Shown here one piece after another: positions 61,001 through 64,000 of a stretch of 64,000 bases of DNA. Origin of the DNA: an uncultured Bryobacteraceae bacterium (lineage in GTDB: Bacteria; Acidobacteriota; Terriglobia; Bryobacterales; Bryobacteraceae); assembly GCA_937924525.1 (NCBI GenBank), contig CALDSU010000005.1, forward strand, positions 186,001 to 250,000, in the 5' to 3' direction. The notes beneath the pieces are model-generated. The model was given only the letters and a program-made list of their open reading frames with translations, searched no databases and was not told the origin of the DNA. Each line of letters begins with the position of its first letter. The first letter of the stretch is position 1. The position numbers and the translations under genes were made by a program.

Positions 61001-62581
61001 CTAAACGGTGCAAGACTCCTGGTAGGAGCCAAACACCTCGCCAAACGCCCGGCAGATTTCTCCTACCGTGGCATAGGCACGAACCGCCTCCAGGATAAAG
61101 GGCATGGTGTTCGCCGAGCCGCGCGCCGCGCCTTGCAGCGCCGCCAGCGCATGCTCGACCCGGGTACGGTCCCGCCGCGCACGCAACCGCGCCAACCGGC
61201 TGGCCTGGCGCGAGTGCGCCTCCTGGTCGACCCGCAAGAGATCGACGCTTTCACCTTCCGGGGACACGAAGGCGTTTACGCCCACCACAATCTTACCACC
61301 GGACTCGATCGCCCGCTGGTAGCGGTAACTGGCCTCGGCGATCTCTCGCTGCGGGAAGCCCTGCTCGATGGCGGGAATCATGCCCCCCAAGCGGTCGATC
61401 TGGTCCATGTACTCGCGCGCGGCCGCTTCCATCTGGTCCGTGAGCCGTTCGAGACAGCCGCTCCCTCCGAGGGGATCCGGATCCGCCGGGACGCCGCTTT
61501 CCTCGGCCAGCACCTGCTGGGTGCGCAGCGCCAGCGTCACCGCGTGTTCGCTGGGCAGGGCGTAGGCTTCATCGAGCGAGTTGGTATGGAGCGACTGCGC
61601 TCCTCCCAGCACCGCCGCCAGCGCCTGAAACGTGGTCCGGGCGACATTGTTGTACGGTTGCTGCCACGTGAGCGAGCAGCCTGCGGTCTGCGCGTGGAAC
61701 CGCAGCTTCCAGCTCCGCTCCTCCCGCGCTCCGTAGCGCTCGCGCATCAGGCGGGCCCAGAGCCGCCGCGCCGCGCGAAACTTGGCGATCTCCTCGAAAA
61801 AATCGTTGTGCGCGTTGAAGAAGAAGCTGAGCCGCGGCGCGAATTCGTCGATCGCCAGGCCGCGCGCCAGCGCCCAATCCACATACTCGAGGCCGTCGCG
61901 CAGCGTAAACGCCAGTTCCTGGACCGCGGTGGAGCCGGCTTCGCGGATGTGGTAGCCGCTGATCGAAATCGGATTGAAGCGCGGCGTGTGGCGGGCGCCG
62001 AACTCGATCGTGTCGGTGACCAGCCGCATGGAGGGACGAGGGGGATACAGGTACTCTTTCTGGGCGATGTACTCCTTGAGAATGTCGTTCTGCAAAGTCC
62101 CCGCCACCCGGTCCCAGGCGACGCCCTGCTGTTCGGCCACCACCAGATACATCCCCCATAAAATGGCCGCGGGAGAATTGATGGTCATCGACACGGTGAC
62201 CTCGCCAAGCGGAATGCCGGCAAACAGAATCTCCATGTCTTCGAGCGAACTGACCGGTGCGCCGCACTTGCCCACCTCTCCGGCGGCCATGGGGTCGTCG
62301 GCGTCGTACCCCATCAGCGTCGGCAGATCGAAGGCCACGCTCAAACCGGTTTGCCCCTGCGCCAGCAGGTAGCGGTAACGCTCGTTGGTTTCCTCCGGAG
62401 TCGAGAAGCCAGCAAACTGGCGCATGGTCCACAGGCGGCCGCGGTACATGGTCCGGTGGATGCCGCGGGTGTAGGGGTACTCGCCTGGAGGTTCGGGAAG
62501 TCGGGCCGCGTCCGCGGGGTAGATCCGCTCGACCGGCAGGCCGCTCAACGTCGCCGGACTGTCCAGGGAGCGCCGCGTCAC
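61001..62581 (-). CDS. Methylmalonyl-CoA mutase large (catalytic) subunit
   Basis: This enzyme interconverts methylmalonyl-CoA and succinyl-CoA with adenosylcobalamin. The 526-residue chain is the TIM-barrel part only; the B12 domain is encoded separately downstream. Family blocks: '[20 protein letters not shown]', '[19 protein letters not shown]', '[20 protein letters not shown]' and '[20 protein letters not shown]'. A close relative, such as isobutyryl- or ethylmalonyl-CoA mutase, cannot be fully excluded without alignment. The GTG start at 62581 has no ribosome-binding site and lies six bases after TAGAAT. It would handle propionyl-CoA from odd-chain or branched substrates, fitting with FadNAE. 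A MeaB/ArgK-type chaperone is not adjacent. Confidence 0.93.
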   Translation of the reverse strand: MTRRSLDSPATLSGLPVERIYPADAARLPEPPGEYPYTRGIHRTMYRGRLWTMRQFAGFSTPEETNERYRYLLAQGQTGLSVAFDLPTLMGYDADDPMAAGEVGKCGAPVSSLEDMEILFAGIPLGEVTVSMTINSPAAILWGMYLVVAEQQGVAWDRVAGTLQNDILKEYIAQKEYLYPPRPSMRLVTDTIEFGARHTPRFNPISISGYHIREAGSTAVQELAFTLRDGLEYVDWALARGLAIDEFAPRLSFFFNAHNDFFEEIAKFRAARRLWARLMRERYGAREERSWKLRFHAQTAGCSLTWQQPYNNVARTTFQALAAVLGGAQSLHTNSLDEAYALPSEHAVTLALRTQQVLAEESGVPADPDPLGGSGCLERLTDQMEAAAREYMDQIDRLGGMIPAIEQGFPQREIAEASYRYQRAIESGGKIVVGVNAFVSPEGESVDLLRVDQEAHSRQASRLARLRARRDRTRVEHALAALQGAARGSANTMPFILEAVRAYATVGEICRAFGEVFGSYQESCTV

Positions 62582-62587
62582 GTTGTC

Positions 62588-62593
62588 ATTCTA
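62588..62593 (-). promoter_or_regulatory. -10-like TAGAAT before the mutase gene
   Basis: On the minus strand TAGAAT ends six bases before the GTG at 62581. This is consistent with a leaderless transcript. Confidence 0.35.
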
Positions 62594-62633
62594 GCGCGGG
62601 GCCTCCTCCCCGGCCCCGCGAAGCGGCGCGGAT

Positions 62634-63575
62634 TCAAATGTGGAACTCGAGAATGTCGCCATCCTCGACCTGATGGGCGCGCTCGACCATCAGTCCGTCC
62701 GGGCCGCCTGCGGCGTGGAACAACCGCGCATAGCGCAGGTGCTCGGCGAAATCTTTATGCACATGCCGCGCGGCGTCGAGGACCGTGGAGCCGCGCGGCA
62801 GGACGTAAGGAGCGCCCAGATCGGCCTTCTTGCCCGGCGCTTTCGTATAGACCCGCACCACCCGCAGCGCCTCGAACGCGGCTTTGCGAAACGCGTCCAG
62901 GTTCTCGCCGGTCGCCGCGGAAATGGCCAGGCACGGCAGGCGCGGGCCATACAGTTCGGCGAGCGCCCGGAAATTGGCTTCCCCGCCGGGCAGATCCCGC
63001 TTGTTCGCCGCCAGGAAAGCGGGCGGGGGAATCCGCCAGCCGGCGAGCGTTTCGAGGATATAGTCGATTCCGTCCAGCACATCGCCATCGCCGAGGTCCG
63101 CCACCAGGACAAGCAGGTCGGCGGTCCGCAGCGCCTGCGGCAGCCACGGTTCGGTGAAGTGGCGGCTGATGGGCGGCAGATCCACCAACTGAATCTGGAC
63201 ATCCTCGAAACTCATCATGCCCGGCACGGGGGCGTGCGTGGTGAACGGAAACGGCGCGATTTCCGGCCGGGCGTGCGTCAGCGCGCCGACCAGTTGGCTC
63301 TTGCCGGCATTGGGCGGTCCCACCAGCGCCACCTGGCCCGCGCCTTCCTTCCGCACCAGGTAAAACGGCGCGGCGTGCGCGGCGCTCTTCCTGCCGCTTT
63401 CCTTGCGCGCCTGGGAAAGTTTGCGGCGGATGTCAGCCTGGAGTTTCTCGGTGCCCTTGTGTTTGGGCAGGGTGGCGAGCATGCGCTCGAGGGCCGCGAT
63501 GCGGGCGGCGGGCGTTTCCGCGCGGCGATATTCGCGCTCCGCCTCCAGATAGTCCGGGGTGAGGTTGGCGGGCAT
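62634..63575 (-). CDS. DRG/Obg-like GTPase with C-terminal TGS domain
   Basis: This 313-residue GTP-binding protein has a helical N-terminus (about 1-65), a G domain with G1 'GPPNAGKSQLVGALTHA', switch region 'FTTHAPVPG', G3 'VDLPPISRHF' and G4 'AANKRDLPGG', and a TGS domain at the end ('VYTKAPGKKADLGAPYVLPR'). This layout is closest to the DRG branch, usual in archaea and eukaryotes but also present in some bacteria. I chose the ATG at 63575 (MPANLTPDYLEAEREYRR) over a GTG at 63599. A role in translation or ribosome work is inferred from the family. Confidence 0.85.
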   Translation of the reverse strand: MPANLTPDYLEAEREYRRAETPAARIAALERMLATLPKHKGTEKLQADIRRKLSQARKESGRKSAAHAAPFYLVRKEGAGQVALVGPPNAGKSQLVGALTHARPEIAPFPFTTHAPVPGMMSFEDVQIQLVDLPPISRHFTEPWLPQALRTADLLVLVADLGDGDVLDGIDYILETLAGWRIPPPAFLAANKRDLPGGEANFRALAELYGPRLPCLAISAATGENLDAFRKAAFEALRVVRVYTKAPGKKADLGAPYVLPRGSTVLDAARHVHKDFAEHLRYARLFHAAGGPDGLMVERAHQVEDGDILEFHI

Positions 63576-63642
63576 CGCCTCCGGACCGCAGGATATCACG
63601 GCCGCCGGGGGCCCGGGACGCGGCGTATGATGAGGGATCGGG

Positions 63643-64000
63643 ATGCCCCGCTACGCCGCCGTCGACATTGGAAGCAACTCGATCCGCATGGAGGTGACCG
63701 AGATCGAGGCGTCCGCCGATGGCGCCGCGCCTCGCTACCGGATTTTGGCCTCGGACCGCGAGGTCACCCGGCTCGGCGAGGGCGTGTTTGCCTCCGAGCG
63801 GGTGACGCCGGACGCCATGGCTTTGACCGAGCAGGTGCTGGCGCGGTTCGCGCGCACTTGCGCGCGCTTCGACCTGGACGGCGTGCGCGTGGTGGCCACC
63901 AGCGCCGTGCGGGATGCGCGCAACCAGGACGAGTTCCGAGCCGTGGCCGAACGGGCCATCGGCGCGCGGGTGGAAGTGATTTCCGGCGCCGAGGAGGCGC
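63643..64000 (+). CDS. Ppx/GppA phosphatase (exopolyphosphatase), 3' end beyond window
   Basis: The frame opens at the ATG at 63643 and runs to the window edge (119 codons). It begins 'MPRYAAVDIGSNSIRMEVTE', the phosphate-1 loop of the ASKHA fold shared by exopolyphosphatase and guanosine-pentaphosphatase, and continues with 'TRLGEGVFASERVTPDAMAL' and 'VVATSAVRDARNQDEFRAVA', which are family blocks. GAGGGATCGGG just before the ATG could be the ribosome-binding site. The two activities cannot be told apart from this part. It diverges from the GTPase, with 67 bases between the starts. Confidence 0.92.
   Translation, partial: MPRYAAVDIGSNSIRMEVTEIEASADGAAPRYRILASDREVTRLGEGVFASERVTPDAMALTEQVLARFARTCARFDLDGVRVVATSAVRDARNQDEFRAVAERAIGARVEVISGAEEA

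Noticed and set aside
1-64000. tRNA, rRNA, insertion sequences, integrase or phage genes anywhere in the window
   Set aside because: None was recognised when reading both strands. A covariance-model scan would be decisive for small RNAs.

Overview
The window is high-GC bacterial chromosome and most resembles a Solibacter/Bryobacter-type member of the Acidobacteriota. That assignment is an inference. It rests on an Oar-like TonB-dependent receptor with an N-terminal carboxypeptidase-regulatory domain, two DUF1549/DUF1553 plus DUF1501 gene pairs, VCBS/FG-GAP surface proteins, and many genes without a Shine-Dalgarno sequence. I see no phage, insertion sequence, CRISPR array, tRNA or rRNA. Most of the window is ordinary core and carbon/energy metabolism.

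Layout. At 1-2.45 kb an esterase-like gene (cut by the window edge) diverges from a polysaccharide deacetylase. At 2.4-12.0 kb, minus strand, lies a partial complex I operon in the order nuoC-D-I-J-K-L-M-N-H. RNase R diverges from it (12.1-14.4 kb). A small membrane protein and a possible RidA-like protein follow, then a PSD1/DUF1501 secreted cytochrome pair (15.6-20.2 kb). The stretch 20.2-24.6 kb is rich in gene relics: a peptide-ABC ATPase fragment, a twice-frameshifted VCBS gene and an internally deleted ThuA gene. They sit among intact DUF192, VCBS, GAF and SDR genes. At 24.6-26.9 kb a ferredoxin diverges from an Rrf2 regulator coupled to a haem-binding secreted protein. An MrfA-like helicase (27.5-29.9 kb) and a flippase-like membrane protein come next.

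The stretch 31.1-36.4 kb is a three-gene beta-oxidation operon laid out like Bacillus fadN-fadA-fadE. After an MFS transporter comes a CzcCBA-type metal efflux operon (37.9-43.4 kb), then a CtpA/S41-family protein that has lost its catalytic residues, a small cytochrome c, a DUF2064 glycosyltransferase and the Oar-like receptor (45.7-48.8 kb). Next are flbD-motA-motB (49.0-50.9 kb), DciA/DUF721, gatC-gatA and a Tat-type aldo/keto reductase. On the minus strand follow a second PSD1/DUF1501 pair with a GNAT gene, a NYN-LOTUS RNA-binding protein, a split methylmalonyl-CoA mutase and a TGS-domain GTPase. The window ends inside a Ppx/GppA phosphatase.

How it fits together. FadNAE degrades acyl chains. 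The mutase would process the propionyl-CoA branch, and reducing power would feed complex I, whose A, B, E, F and G subunits must be encoded elsewhere. I found no clear new multi-gene system. The best leads are the dead S41 protein, the Rrf2/haem-protein unit with an inverted repeat in its promoter, a histidine-rich loop in NuoL, a recurring -10-like hexamer placed 6-9 bases before start codons (leaderless transcription), and the cluster of decaying genes.
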